Shown here piece after piece: positions 26,573 to 34,961 of a stretch of DNA of 64,000 bases. Below the pieces are notes generated by a model, which saw nothing but the letters and a program-made list of their open reading frames with translations, did no database searches and was not told where the DNA came from. Each line of letters starts with the position of its first letter. Position 1 is the first letter of the stretch. Origin of the DNA: Paenibacillus xylaniclasticus. GTDB taxonomy: Bacteria; Bacillota; Bacilli; Paenibacillales; Paenibacillaceae. The DNA lies in contig NZ_BIML01000020.1 of assembly GCF_004001065.1 (NCBI RefSeq), positions 1 to 64,000 of the forward strand. The letters are read 5' to 3'. The translations under genes and the position numbers were made by a program.

Positions 26573-27136
26573 TTACAAAATTTGCGTCGCTCCGCAGGAA
26601 CGGTATATGGCCTCAGCGTTACTTAACACCGACAGCTCAGGACCTCCGTCCACCTCCAGGAGCGTTTTGCTTTCCGTTGTAGAGACGACGACAAGCGTGC
26701 TGCCCGATTTCACGGCATCTCGGCATGCGGATATTCTCGCATCCTCAATACCAAGTGATGACAAGGCACGATCGTACGGACCGTTATTCCGGTTGAACCC
26801 GACCCCTGACAAGTAGGCTGCTCCGGCAAGCGGGGCAGCCCCAGCGAATGAGATGCTGCCCATCGTAATGCCGGCCGTAGTAATCGAATTGCCTACTAAC
26901 GAAGTACGGCGCAGCTCGCCGCTCTCATAATCGCTGTCTGACAGATGCTCACGCGTATCAACCAGCTCCATGAGCTCATCGACGTGGACGCCGCTTTCTG
27001 CTTCCAGTGCACGGGAATGATAGCCATCCTTCGCGATTACCTTCATCTCACCAGGGGTGAAGCCGGCCTGGAGCAATTGCTGTACTGCATGGATCGCTTC
27101 GCGTTCTGACGCGAATACCCCTATTTTGCTTGCCAT
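26573..27136 (-). CDS. general stress protein (YflT/GSP17M-like)
   Basis: A 187-residue protein. The N-terminal part (KIGVFASEREAIHAVQQLLQAGFTPGEMKVIAKD) is the GSP17M/YflT heat-induced stress domain; the middle has a Gly/Ala-rich segment (GNSITTAGITMGSISFAGAAPLAGAAYLSG) that may insert in or lie against a membrane, and the end is a small alpha-beta part. I chose MASKIGVF as start because GGGAGG lies 9 bases upstream; the frame is open 22 codons more. In Bacillus such proteins belong to the sigma-B regulon, and here it is divergent from rsbV-rsbW-sigB. I did not find a clear sigma-B promoter for this gene. Confidence 0.8.
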   Translation of the reverse strand: MASKIGVFASEREAIHAVQQLLQAGFTPGEMKVIAKDGYHSRALEAESGVHVDELMELVDTREHLSDSDYESGELRRTSLVGNSITTAGITMGSISFAGAAPLAGAAYLSGVGFNRNNGPYDRALSSLGIEDARISACRDAVKSGSTLVVVSTTESKTLLEVDGGPELSVLSNAEAIYRSCGATQIL

Positions 27137-27331
27137 TATGAAGCGCCTCCCTGTCTGAATAAAAGCCGCCCCGGCCTGAGAGTGTATCTCCGGTCGGCTC
27201 ATTGTGAATAATCGGTTACATTATGCCCGAAGCCGCTGCTTCTATCCCGCATACTGCTGCCTCGCCATTCAAGAAAGGGACGGAATTGAAGGGAAGCCAC
27301 TACTCTCCAGCCAGATCCGGAGCCATGTAAT

Positions 27332-27358
27332 GTTTCAACAAGGACGGATTGCGGTTAT
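27332..27358 (+). promoter_or_regulatory. likely sigma-B promoter of rsbV-rsbW-sigB
   Basis: GTTTCA (27332-27337) and GGTTAT (27353-27358) are 15 bases apart, close to the sigma-B consensus GTTTAA-N12-15-GGGTAT. It lies 65 bases ahead of rsbV, as in the autoregulated operon of Bacillus. The match is imperfect in each box. Confidence 0.5.
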
Positions 27359-27422
27359 GGTTATTTCATAGATAATAATAGAAGAACAACCGGCAACGAT
27401 TCCAATAAAGTGGGGTATGGTC

Positions 27423-27752
27423 ATGAAAGCACCCGATAAGTTTTATCTTCGAACCGAGAATCAAGAAGGACGCTGTACGGTCTATGTGAACGGCGAGCTG
27501 GATTTGGAGTCTGCGTCGCAGATGCGTGCTGCTATGGCGACGCTCGTCGAACTGACCGACCGCGAGCTTGTACTTAATCTTCGGGAGCTTCGTTATATAG
27601 ACAGCACTGGCATCGGCATTCTCGTCTCGGTGCTCAAAGCGCGACATGCGAAGCAAGCGCCGTTCATCGTAGAAGCCATTCCGCCGAATATCCGCAAGCT
27701 GTTCGACATGACGGGCATTACGCCTTTCTTGACGGGCACAGCTACATCATGA
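27423..27752 (+). CDS. rsbV: anti-sigma factor antagonist RsbV
   Basis: About 109 residues with the STAS fold. The phosphorylation motif is RYIDSTGIGIL, with Ser61 as the site used by the RsbW kinase. In the unphosphorylated form it binds RsbW and frees sigma-B. The first ATG is at 27417, but GTGGGG stands at a better distance from the ATG at 27423. It starts the rsbV-rsbW-sigB set and overlaps rsbW by four bases. Confidence 0.9.
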   Translation: MKAPDKFYLRTENQEGRCTVYVNGELDLESASQMRAAMATLVELTDRELVLNLRELRYIDSTGIGILVSVLKARHAKQAPFIVEAIPPNIRKLFDMTGITPFLTGTATS

Positions 27753-28255
27753 GCAGAGAGGAGAACAATGGTACGATGAATACGAAAGATGAAATCGTTA
27801 CAATTTTCGTTCCCGCTGCCGCTGAATATGTCGATCTCGTTCGACTTGCACTGTACGGCATCGCCTGCAAGATGGGCTTCTCTTATGAAGAAATTGAAGA
27901 TATGAAGGTTGCGTTGTCAGAAGCTTGCAACAACGCCATTCTACACGCATACGGAGACCTGCAGGACGGAGCAGCTGTCATCTCCACAGCACAAGAGCCA
28001 CGTGTTGAGATTCGGTTTATTAAACAAGCGGATGCATTATCAATCGTCGTGAAGGACGATGGGACAAGCTTCGATGCGGCGGCTGCCGCCCGCCAGGCCG
28101 AGTCCATGCACGGGAAATCGATCGCCGATCTTGAAGCGGGCGGACTCGGTCTTTATCTTATGCAAGCATTAATGGATCAAGTGGAGGTATTAAGCGGCGA
28201 AGGTACGCAAGTCTTGATGACCAAGCGATTAACAAGAAGCGGGGAATGGGCATGA
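27749..28255 (+). CDS. rsbW: anti-sigma-B factor / serine kinase RsbW
   Basis: A 168-residue protein of the GHKL ATPase fold. Motifs are the N-box EACNNAILHAYG, the G1 box VVKDDGTSFD and the G2 region EAGGLGLYLMQALMD. It binds and holds sigma-B and phosphorylates RsbV. The ATG at 27749 overlaps the rsbV stop (ATGA) but has no ribosome site; an ATG at 27776 lies 12 bases after GAGGAG and may be used. Overlaps sigB too, so all three are translationally coupled. Confidence 0.9.
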   Translation: MSREENNGTMNTKDEIVTIFVPAAAEYVDLVRLALYGIACKMGFSYEEIEDMKVALSEACNNAILHAYGDLQDGAAVISTAQEPRVEIRFIKQADALSIVVKDDGTSFDAAAAARQAESMHGKSIADLEAGGLGLYLMQALMDQVEVLSGEGTQVLMTKRLTRSGEWA

Positions 28256-29025
28256 CCACCCCATCTTCACTGCAGCTGCAAGAGAGCACAGAGCTAATTG
28301 CGGCTTACCAGCGGGCTCCGAACAACGACATTGCGACTGTGCTAATTGAACGGCACACGCCGATGGTAAGGATGGCCGCTGGCAAAATCGCTCGTAACCG
28401 TCCGGATCTGTTCGAGGATCTTGTACAGGTTGGCCAAATGTCACTTCTCAAGCTTTTCCGCCAATATGATCCGTCCGTAGGTGTTCAATTCGAGCCTTAC
28501 GCGATGAAGAGCATTATCGGTCATATGAAAAATTATCTCCGTGACAAATCATGGTATATCCAAGTTCCACGACGAATTAAAGAGAAGGGTATTGCAGTCC
28601 AGCAGGCCATCGATGAACTGACTATCCGGCTGGAGCGTTCGCCAAAAATCGAAGAAATTGCAGAGCATATGGAGCTTACCGTTGAAGAAACAGTCGAAAT
28701 ATTAGGCGGACGGGATTTGTACCACTATGTATCACTGGATACTCCGATCAGCGAGGAGGACAGTACGACGACGCTTGGAGAATTAATCGGGACACAGCTA
28801 GATGATTTCGAGCATATCGACAAGAAGCTTGATATCGAATCGGCGATGGCTGCATTGAAGCCAGAGGAACGAACGGTTCTGAAGCTCGTATTTGAGGACG
28901 GCGAACCGCAGAGGCTTATCGCTGAGCAGCTTGGCGTATCCCAAATGAGCATCTCCCGAATTCAACGACGAGCCATTGAGAAGCTAAGGCGCAGCTTGTC
29001 TGAGCATGGACGGGACGAATCCTAG
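28252..29025 (+). CDS. sigB: RNA polymerase sigma factor SigB
   Basis: About 257 residues of the sigma-70 group SigB/F/G. Regions seen: 2.2-2.4 (DLFEDLVQVGQMSLLKLFRQYDPSVGVQFEPYAMKSIIG), region 3 (IPVPRRIKEKG-like QVPRRIKEKGIAVQQAIDEL) and region 4 (EERTVLKLVFEDGEPQRLIAEQLGVSQMSISRIQRRAIEKL). It directs general stress genes. An upstream ATG at 28246 is possible; the one at 28252 overlaps the rsbW stop as ATGA and has GGGG seven bases ahead. A hairpin terminator follows. Confidence 0.92.
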   Translation: MTTPSSLQLQESTELIAAYQRAPNNDIATVLIERHTPMVRMAAGKIARNRPDLFEDLVQVGQMSLLKLFRQYDPSVGVQFEPYAMKSIIGHMKNYLRDKSWYIQVPRRIKEKGIAVQQAIDELTIRLERSPKIEEIAEHMELTVEETVEILGGRDLYHYVSLDTPISEEDSTTTLGELIGTQLDDFEHIDKKLDIESAMAALKPEERTVLKLVFEDGEPQRLIAEQLGVSQMSISRIQRRAIEKLRRSLSEHGRDES

Positions 29026-29050
29026 CCTATAGACAATCTGCTAATACACA

Positions 29051-29096
29051 GCGCACCGACATCGCCAGCATGACAGGCAGAAGTCGGTGCGTTTGC
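29051..29096 (+). terminator. terminator after sigB
   Basis: GCGCACCGAC and GTCGGTGCG pair around a loop that has a second small stem, followed by a broken T run (TTTGCTCT). Works as an intrinsic terminator, rather weak. Confidence 0.6.
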
Positions 29097-29228
29097 TCTA
29101 TCTGATGCTAAGACCCTTCACTACAGCGATGTTCCTTATGGTCAACTTCAGTTGAACTGGTTCAGCCGTTCGGGTTATGATGGAGAAGCATTTACGATTC
29201 GGACAGGAATAACGGCAGGAGGCTTTGT

Positions 29229-30521
29229 ATGAACGAACGAACGTTTCGGTTTCCGTCCGGCTGGGAGTGGGTGCAGCTGCGGCAGCCCTTCGCACAAGAG
29301 CTGCATGCAATGATGCCGAGAGACGAGCGGTCGGGCATACAGGCGGAGCTATCTGCCTCATCATTGATACCCCCACGCTCTAGTCGAACGGTAGTGCCGG
29401 CCAAGCACGCGGCTGCAAGCCGCATACTAATCGAATCCAGACGCAAGAAGCTCGAATATAATCAAGCACACTCGCGTCTTCATAGCTTGAAGCAGCGGCT
29501 TCCAGAATGCTCAGCCTGGTTGGACGGCTGCTTCGATAGAAGCGTGAACCATATTGTCGTACATCGGCTGCAGAACGGTGAGCCTGTACTGTATGGGACG
29601 CTGCTAATTCAGCAGTCGAGCGATCAGGCTGACATCCAGCCTTTCCGCTTCTGGGTAACCTCGGCAAAGCTCATCACGATCCATGAGGATTGGCGGTTAT
29701 CCATTCGACTCCAGCAGCCGCCTTGGGACGTCCAGCTGCAGCAGTGCTCCTCGGGCCAAGAAGCGTTCGTTACGATTCTTACCGAGCTGCTAGAGCCTAT
29801 TCACTACGGACTGGACGACTTTGAACAAAGTCTTGGCAAGCTTGAGCACGCCATAAGACGCCCCAGACGCCGCAGCCGGATGAATCTTATGACGACCATC
29901 CTCGAACGAAGATACGATTTATTGCACTGGCACCGCATGTTCATGTCAATTAAGGAGCTGAATGGAGCGGTCAAGGAGGCGTTCGTATCGCTTCCACTAT
30001 TCGAACGAGAACCGTTCCAGCGGCTGCAGCATAAGCTGGAGCGGATTGAGGCGCTGCTTAAGACGTATACCGCCGAGATCGATACGCTCATCTCTATGGA
30101 CGACGCGATATCCAGCTTCCGCGGCAACGATATTATGAAGACGCTGACCATGATTACCGTCCTGTTCGCGCCGGCAATGGTTGTCGGGACGCTGTGGGGG
30201 ATGAATTTTGTTGATCTACCTTGGACTGCCAAGCCATGGGGCTTTGTCAGCATGTGTGCAATCGTTATCGCCGCAACAGCGCTCATCTTCTTATGGATAT
30301 GGCGTAAGGACTGGACAGGTAATGTACTGAACACGCAGAATATCCCGCCGCCGCAGAATAAAGATCTCGAGTCGGCAGCTTCGCATGAGCTTCGTCGCTC
30401 CCGCAAAGGCACGATCAGCGTCAAGCCGAATGACACAGATCATGCCGACAGTCAGCATAAGAAGGTCAGTGCGTTCAGCGATACGTCATTCACAGAGGGG
30501 AAGTCTCGCAGACGCAGCTAA
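29229..30521 (+). CDS. CorA-like metal ion transporter with long C-terminal tail
   Basis: A 430-residue protein of the CorA family. The key motif at the end of the first membrane helix is LWGMNFVDLPW, which holds the GMN filter; the second helix follows (FVSMCAIVIAATALIFLWIW). The N-terminal cytoplasmic domain is of about 300 residues. Unlike usual CorA, which ends soon after helix two, it has some 70 further hydrophilic residues, rich in Ser, Lys, His and Asp. It should move Mg2+ or other divalent ions. It lies between sigB and the phosphatase gene, a place where one expects stress functions. Start: GGAGGCTTTGT just before the ATG. Confidence 0.85.
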   Translation: MNERTFRFPSGWEWVQLRQPFAQELHAMMPRDERSGIQAELSASSLIPPRSSRTVVPAKHAAASRILIESRRKKLEYNQAHSRLHSLKQRLPECSAWLDGCFDRSVNHIVVHRLQNGEPVLYGTLLIQQSSDQADIQPFRFWVTSAKLITIHEDWRLSIRLQQPPWDVQLQQCSSGQEAFVTILTELLEPIHYGLDDFEQSLGKLEHAIRRPRRRSRMNLMTTILERRYDLLHWHRMFMSIKELNGAVKEAFVSLPLFEREPFQRLQHKLERIEALLKTYTAEIDTLISMDDAISSFRGNDIMKTLTMITVLFAPAMVVGTLWGMNFVDLPWTAKPWGFVSMCAIVIAATALIFLWIWRKDWTGNVLNTQNIPPPQNKDLESAASHELRRSRKGTISVKPNDTDHADSQHKKVSAFSDTSFTEGKSRRRS

Positions 30522-30548
30522 TCTCCCGTAGTCCAGCGCATTCGACGA

Positions 30549-30594
30549 ATAAGCCTCCTCCTCCGATCAATCGGAAGCGGGAGGCTTATTGTCA
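30549..30594. terminator. bidirectional terminator
   Basis: AATAAGCCTCC(C/T) and its complement pair across a CCGATCAATCGG inner hairpin. Serves the CorA-like gene and the convergent phosphatase gene. Confidence 0.88.
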
Positions 30595-30618
30595 CATTCG
30601 TATATCCGAAGCGGGCTA

Positions 30619-31833
30619 TTATTTCAACTCGATCCACAGCAAGCATTGATCGTCCGAATGGCCTCCTGCTTCCTCGCTGCCGAACAACTCTCTTGTCCAC
30701 TGCTCCAAGAACGTAGACTCGCTTCCGCTAGACAACGTATTGCGGAGCCGTTCCACCGGATCTATAGGCTCACTATCATCCTCTGAACGGCTGGACCAAT
30801 CCAGTAATCCGTCTGTCACGAGTACGATCCGGTCTCCAGAAGCAATGCTGACCGATTGCTTGTGCACTTTAATCCCTTCGAACAAGCCGATCGCCGGGCT
30901 TCCGCCTGCTATGCGCGTCGCCTCCTCGGCTCCTCGGTGAAAGACCAGTCCTGGCGGATGACCGGCATTGACATATTCAGCCGTCCCTAGTTCCAAATCG
31001 ATAATCATGTAAATTCCGGTAAAGTAATATTGGATCAGCTGGTCTGAGAAATGCAGCTGCATCGCCCGGCGATTCAGTTCTGTTATGACATCTTCCGGAT
31101 CGGTCAGCTTGCTCATAACCTCCTTCAGCACAGAGGCGATGAACATACAGACAAGCGAGGATGAAATACCGTGACCCATCGCATCAATAACAGCAACCGC
31201 ATAACGGTGATCATCGAGCCGATGCCAAGCGTACAAATCTCCCGACAGCTCCTCGGACGGGCGGTAGATCGCATCGATAACGATCTGATCATTCTCAAGC
31301 CGCTGTGGCAGAACCGCATACTGAACTTCCCGCGCAAGTCTAAGCTCGTCGCGCAGCCTGCGGTCCCGCTCCTTGTGCCAGTTTTTCTCCTGCTTCAATC
31401 TGAGTGCAGAGCGAATGCGCGCCATCAGCTCCACCCGGTTAATTGGCTTCGTGACATAATCGGCCGCTCCCGCATCCAGCGCTTCGGCCAGCTTCTTCGA
31501 ATCACCAATTGCCGTCACCATAATAATCGGCACGTCCTTAAGTCGTTCCGAGCGATGAATCGTACGGCAAGCAGTAATGCCATCGATGCGAGGCATCATC
31601 ATATCGAGCAGAATCAAATCCGCAACCGACTCCTCAGAAGCCGGCCGCTGATCGCTCCCGTCCTCCGTCAGCCCCAGCCGCTCATAAAGCTCAAGCGCCG
31701 AAGAGCATGAGCTTATATTGTAATAGCCTGCCCGTTTCAGCATCTCCTGCACAACCGTAACGTTCATGGCGTTATCATCGACAATAATGATTCGCATGTT
31801 GTACCGTCCGTCGCTTCGTTCTTGTCCACTCAT
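30619..31833 (-). CDS. response-regulator receiver plus PP2C (SpoIIE-type) phosphatase
   Basis: A 404-residue protein. The receiver domain (residues 13-140) has the acidic pair DD (19-20), the phosphoacceptor Asp77 (LILLDMMMP) and the Lys of VTKPINR; then a linker helix; then a PP2C-type Ser phosphatase domain (about 170-400) with SGDLYAW, VIDAMGHGIS and HSDDQCLLW. In this arrangement (RsbP/RsbU-like) it likely removes phosphate from RsbV and so turns on sigma-B after a two-component signal. The chosen ATG has GAGGG at the right distance; a later ATG at MRIIIVDD has a poorer site. It faces rsbVW-sigB-corA on the other strand. Confidence 0.9.
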   Translation of the reverse strand: MSGQERSDGRYNMRIIIVDDNAMNVTVVQEMLKRAGYYNISSCSSALELYERLGLTEDGSDQRPASEESVADLILLDMMMPRIDGITACRTIHRSERLKDVPIIMVTAIGDSKKLAEALDAGAADYVTKPINRVELMARIRSALRLKQEKNWHKERDRRLRDELRLAREVQYAVLPQRLENDQIVIDAIYRPSEELSGDLYAWHRLDDHRYAVAVIDAMGHGISSSLVCMFIASVLKEVMSKLTDPEDVITELNRRAMQLHFSDQLIQYYFTGIYMIIDLELGTAEYVNAGHPPGLVFHRGAEEATRIAGGSPAIGLFEGIKVHKQSVSIASGDRIVLVTDGLLDWSSRSEDDSEPIDPVERLRNTLSSGSESTFLEQWTRELFGSEEAGGHSDDQCLLWIELK

Positions 31834-31996
31834 TGCTTACCCTCGTTTCTGATGCCGCTGTTCTTACCTGCCGCCAATAGCAGCTTTGCCGTCCTCTTTC
31901 ACCGGTTCCTATCGTCTTTCTCTTATACCCGTCGGGTACGTCGACGAATCACCTGCCATCCTCTACGCCCGCTGTCCTCCTACTTCCCTTATTGTA

Positions 31997-32042
31997 CAAA
32001 AAAACTGCCCCGGGATGCGATCATCTCGCACCGGGGCAGTCC
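31997..32042 (-). terminator. terminator after bdbC
   Basis: ACTGCCCCGG and its complement pair around GATGCGATCATCTCGCA, with seven T following on the minus strand. It ends the bdbD-bdbC operon. Confidence 0.9.
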
Positions 32043-32060
32043 CTACACCATTCAATCCCA

Positions 32061-32528
32061 TTAGTTCGACAGCTCGTACGTTGGCTCCGCATCTTCCGAC
32101 TTAGAGGCACGAAGCGTAAGCCACAAATTGCCGGTAATCAAGACGAAAGCTATGAACGCCATCAATGGAATGGTAATAACACCGAACCAATCCAAATAAT
32201 CTTCATTGCATGGCACCCCTACTGAGCAGGGCATCAGCTTCGCAAGCCCGGGAATTTTCTGCTCCGCGTAGTGATAAGCAGAAATAAGACCACCAATAAC
32301 GCTGAGCGGCAGCGTATAGGAGGCCATTCTTCGGTCTCCTCTGTACGCCGCCATCCCAAGCAGGATGACAAGCGGATACATAAAGATACGTTGGAACCAG
32401 CACAGCCGGCATGGCTCGAAATGCATCACTTCACTAAGAAACAAGCTGCCTGCAGTCGCCACGAACGACACGATCCAGGCCATCACAATGCCGTAATTGC
32501 GAAAGAAAGAGGAACGCTCAGCGTTCAT
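32061..32528 (-). CDS. bdbC: DsbB-like disulfide oxidoreductase BdbC
   Basis: A 155-residue membrane protein with four helices. The first redox pair is CRLC (40-43) in FEPCRLCWFQR, the second is at 101 and 107 (MPCSVGVPC). This fits the BdbC/DsbB family, which reoxidises BdbD using quinone. It follows bdbD by four bases in the same operon, so the pair forms a complete disulfide system used, for example, for competence and secreted proteins. Confidence 0.93.
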   Translation of the reverse strand: MNAERSSFFRNYGIVMAWIVSFVATAGSLFLSEVMHFEPCRLCWFQRIFMYPLVILLGMAAYRGDRRMASYTLPLSVIGGLISAYHYAEQKIPGLAKLMPCSVGVPCNEDYLDWFGVITIPLMAFIAFVLITGNLWLTLRASKSEDAEPTYELSN

Positions 32529-32532
32529 ATGA

Positions 32533-33267
32533 TTACGCCCCCTCTTCCTCCAGCTCCTTCAGCGCCTTCTCGATGGCAACCTTAACCGAAGGGTAATCCA
32601 TTGCTTTGCTGCCGCTTACCTTCGTTCCGTTCACGAACAATGTCGGCGTACCTGTTATGCCAAGCGGACGGATCTTGGACATCTGGCTTTTCAATTCTTT
32701 GGCATACTTTTTGTTCTCGATATCCGAGCGGAGCTTCTCGTAATCGATGTCCAGCTGCAGATCTTGTGCCATCTTCACCAGATAGTCAACCGTCGCCCAA
32801 ATTTGGTTTTCAGGCGGCTGGTTCGCGTACAGGGCATCATAATATTTCCAGAAGGCGTCGTTATCCTGATGATAAACGGCAAGTCCCGCAAGCGCCGCTG
32901 TCTCTGAGTCTGGACCAAGGAAATGGTAGTTCATAAATGACAGGGATACGATTCCTTTGTCGATATATTCTTTCATTAATTCAGGCTTGACGTCTTGCGT
33001 GAAAACTTGGCAGGCCGGACACTTGAAATCGCCGAATTCGACGATTTTCACCTTCGCGTCCTTGCTGCCCAATGTTGGCAGCTTTTCATAATTGAATTCT
33101 GCCGGGTCCGGCTTTGGCATGAACGCCAGCACCAGAATAATGGCTATAACAACGATCCCGCCCGTCGCATACATTAACCGGCGAATCGTCTGCTGTCTTC
33201 TCTTGGCGCGCTCTCGCTGTTCCTTGCGATTGTTCTTATAGTCAATCTTGCTGACTGCTTGACCCAT
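32533..33267 (-). CDS. bdbD: DsbA-like thiol-disulfide oxidase BdbD
   Basis: A 244-residue protein with a basic N-terminus, one membrane anchor (about 33-50) and an outside thioredoxin-fold domain with the active motif CPAC (83-86) and a cis-Pro region GITGTPTLFVNG. It puts disulfides into exported proteins and is reoxidised by BdbC. I chose the ATG at MGQAVSK with GGGAGGG eight bases upstream; a TTG one codon before is also open. Operon with bdbC. Confidence 0.93.
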   Translation of the reverse strand: MGQAVSKIDYKNNRKEQRERAKRRQQTIRRLMYATGGIVVIAIILVLAFMPKPDPAEFNYEKLPTLGSKDAKVKIVEFGDFKCPACQVFTQDVKPELMKEYIDKGIVSLSFMNYHFLGPDSETAALAGLAVYHQDNDAFWKYYDALYANQPPENQIWATVDYLVKMAQDLQLDIDYEKLRSDIENKKYAKELKSQMSKIRPLGITGTPTLFVNGTKVSGSKAMDYPSVKVAIEKALKELEEEGA

Positions 33268-33356
33268 CAAAGTCCCTCCCTTTCTGAAATGGCATAGATA
33301 CCCCCATTATAACTGCCAAATGTTAAATTGACATTAAAACAATTTGAAAAGTTTAC

Positions 33357-34676
33357 TCACTTCCATACCCGCTTCAATTTAAATGTCTCCTGCAAATATC
33401 CGAGCACCGATACTGGACTCATAATCATTTGATAAAACAGTACATACAACACGAAAGCGAACCGGTTCTTGCGTATCCGGAGTTGAAGCGAACGAAACAC
33501 CTTTTTCTGATATCGATACAAAATATAGTTCTGCAGCATGGCGAGCGGCAATACGAGCAGCGTCATAGGTCCGGCGACCCAGTAATAGCCGAACATCGCC
33601 ATAATAAGCCCAGGCAGCCAGCAGAACGTGTACACCGAATCGATAAAAGGCATGACGAGATTCACGCCGGTTAAATATTTGACGAACGGAATAGGCTGAC
33701 TCCATGGCTTGATCAGCTTGAGCGCTTCGATCATCCCTCTTGCCCATCGGCTGCGCTGACGGACAAAATGCTTCAACGTATTCGGTACATCGGTAAACGC
33801 GACCGACAGCGGCTCGAAATAAACGTTCCAGCCGTTACCGAGCATCCGCCATGTCAAAACAATGTCCTCACCGATCGCATCCGGCCAGCCCCCAATAGCT
33901 CGTACGGCGTCCGTCTTATATAATGAGAACGCCCCTTGCGCAACGAGCGTGCCTTGGAACAGCCCTTGCAGCCGCTTAATGCTTGCAATTCCGAGAAAAT
34001 AGTCCCACTCCTGCACCCTTGTCACCAGATTATAGCGGCTGTTCCGAACGAGCACAGCGCCTGCAACGGCACATACCGTATCGGGCGATGTATGGTAACG
34101 GGCTACGATATGGCTGAGTGCATACGGATGAAGCAGCGTATCTGCATCGAGCGTAACGATAAGCGGAGTCTCCACCCTCTTAAGCGCTTCGTTAAGTGCA
34201 TAATGCTTGCCAGGACGCTCGACTCGCATCACGTCGACACGAAGACCAAGCTGCTCTCCCGCTTCCACTGCAGCGTCTGCTGTCCGGTCTGATGAGCCGT
34301 TATCAATGACGATAATATGCAGCGGACCGGCATAGTTTTGCTTACGTACATAAGCGAGAGTGGAGCCAATCGACTTCTCCTCATTGCGGCACGCGATCAA
34401 GATCGTAAGCGGATCATCTGGCAGCTCGACAGCGAGCGGCGGCTGGCGGTCAAGCAGCAGACTAACGACCATAAAGGCGTTCATATATCCGGGAACATAA
34501 GCAATGCCTGCAATAATTGCTGCACTGACAGACACGGTAACGAATTGACCTAGATCCATTACCCAAGGAAGAGATAAATAAATGGACAGAATGGTCCATA
34601 TTATCGCAGCCGCATGACTGATTATAAATTTGGTCTTAATCGACAAATAAAATTTCCGTCGTTTAGATGATTCCAT
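33357..34676 (-). CDS. family 2 glycosyltransferase (cellulose/hyaluronan synthase-like)
   Basis: A 439-residue membrane enzyme. Two N-terminal helices (17-65) are followed by the GT-A domain with LTILIACRNEEKSIGSTL, VTLDADTLLHPYAL (DxD), GEDIVLTWRML (ED) and QRSRWARGM (QxxRW), then two or three C-terminal helices. These are the marks of processive family 2 synthases, such as those making N-acetylglucosamine or cellulose-like polymers; the size, with few helices, also fits monomer transferases. No other polysaccharide genes are next to it. AGGTGA lies about 8 bases before the ATG. Confidence 0.87.
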   Translation of the reverse strand: MESSKRRKFYLSIKTKFIISHAAAIIWTILSIYLSLPWVMDLGQFVTVSVSAAIIAGIAYVPGYMNAFMVVSLLLDRQPPLAVELPDDPLTILIACRNEEKSIGSTLAYVRKQNYAGPLHIIVIDNGSSDRTADAAVEAGEQLGLRVDVMRVERPGKHYALNEALKRVETPLIVTLDADTLLHPYALSHIVARYHTSPDTVCAVAGAVLVRNSRYNLVTRVQEWDYFLGIASIKRLQGLFQGTLVAQGAFSLYKTDAVRAIGGWPDAIGEDIVLTWRMLGNGWNVYFEPLSVAFTDVPNTLKHFVRQRSRWARGMIEALKLIKPWSQPIPFVKYLTGVNLVMPFIDSVYTFCWLPGLIMAMFGYYWVAGPMTLLVLPLAMLQNYILYRYQKKVFRSLQLRIRKNRFAFVLYVLFYQMIMSPVSVLGYLQETFKLKRVWK

Positions 34677-34895
34677 ACTTCATTCACCTAGCTTATGCAG
34701 TTCGCTCATGTGTTAGCAAGACCTCGAATAAACAATATGAGGCTCTGAAATAAATCCCATAAGGACTTTTCCTGCTAAGCAAAAATCGCAAAAAATAATG
34801 TTAATAACTAATATGTCTAAAAGTTTCTGTGTAATAACATACATTTTACAGGAAAATGAGTTTTTTGTTCAATTTTTTTAGCAATAAACAAAAGC

Positions 34896-34940
34896 AGGGC
34901 TGTACAGAAATCAGTATTACTGACTTCTGTACAGCCCCTA
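34896..34940 (-). terminator. terminator after the GH1 gene
   Basis: A stem of 17 or so base pairs (GGGCTGTACAGAA(G/A)TCAGTA) with a T-rich tract on the minus strand. The 219 bases between it and the glycosyltransferase start are AT-rich and hold the promoter of that gene, but I could not fix the -35 and -10 with confidence. Confidence 0.88.
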
Positions 34941-34961
34941 AAGATGCTGAATGATTATAAT

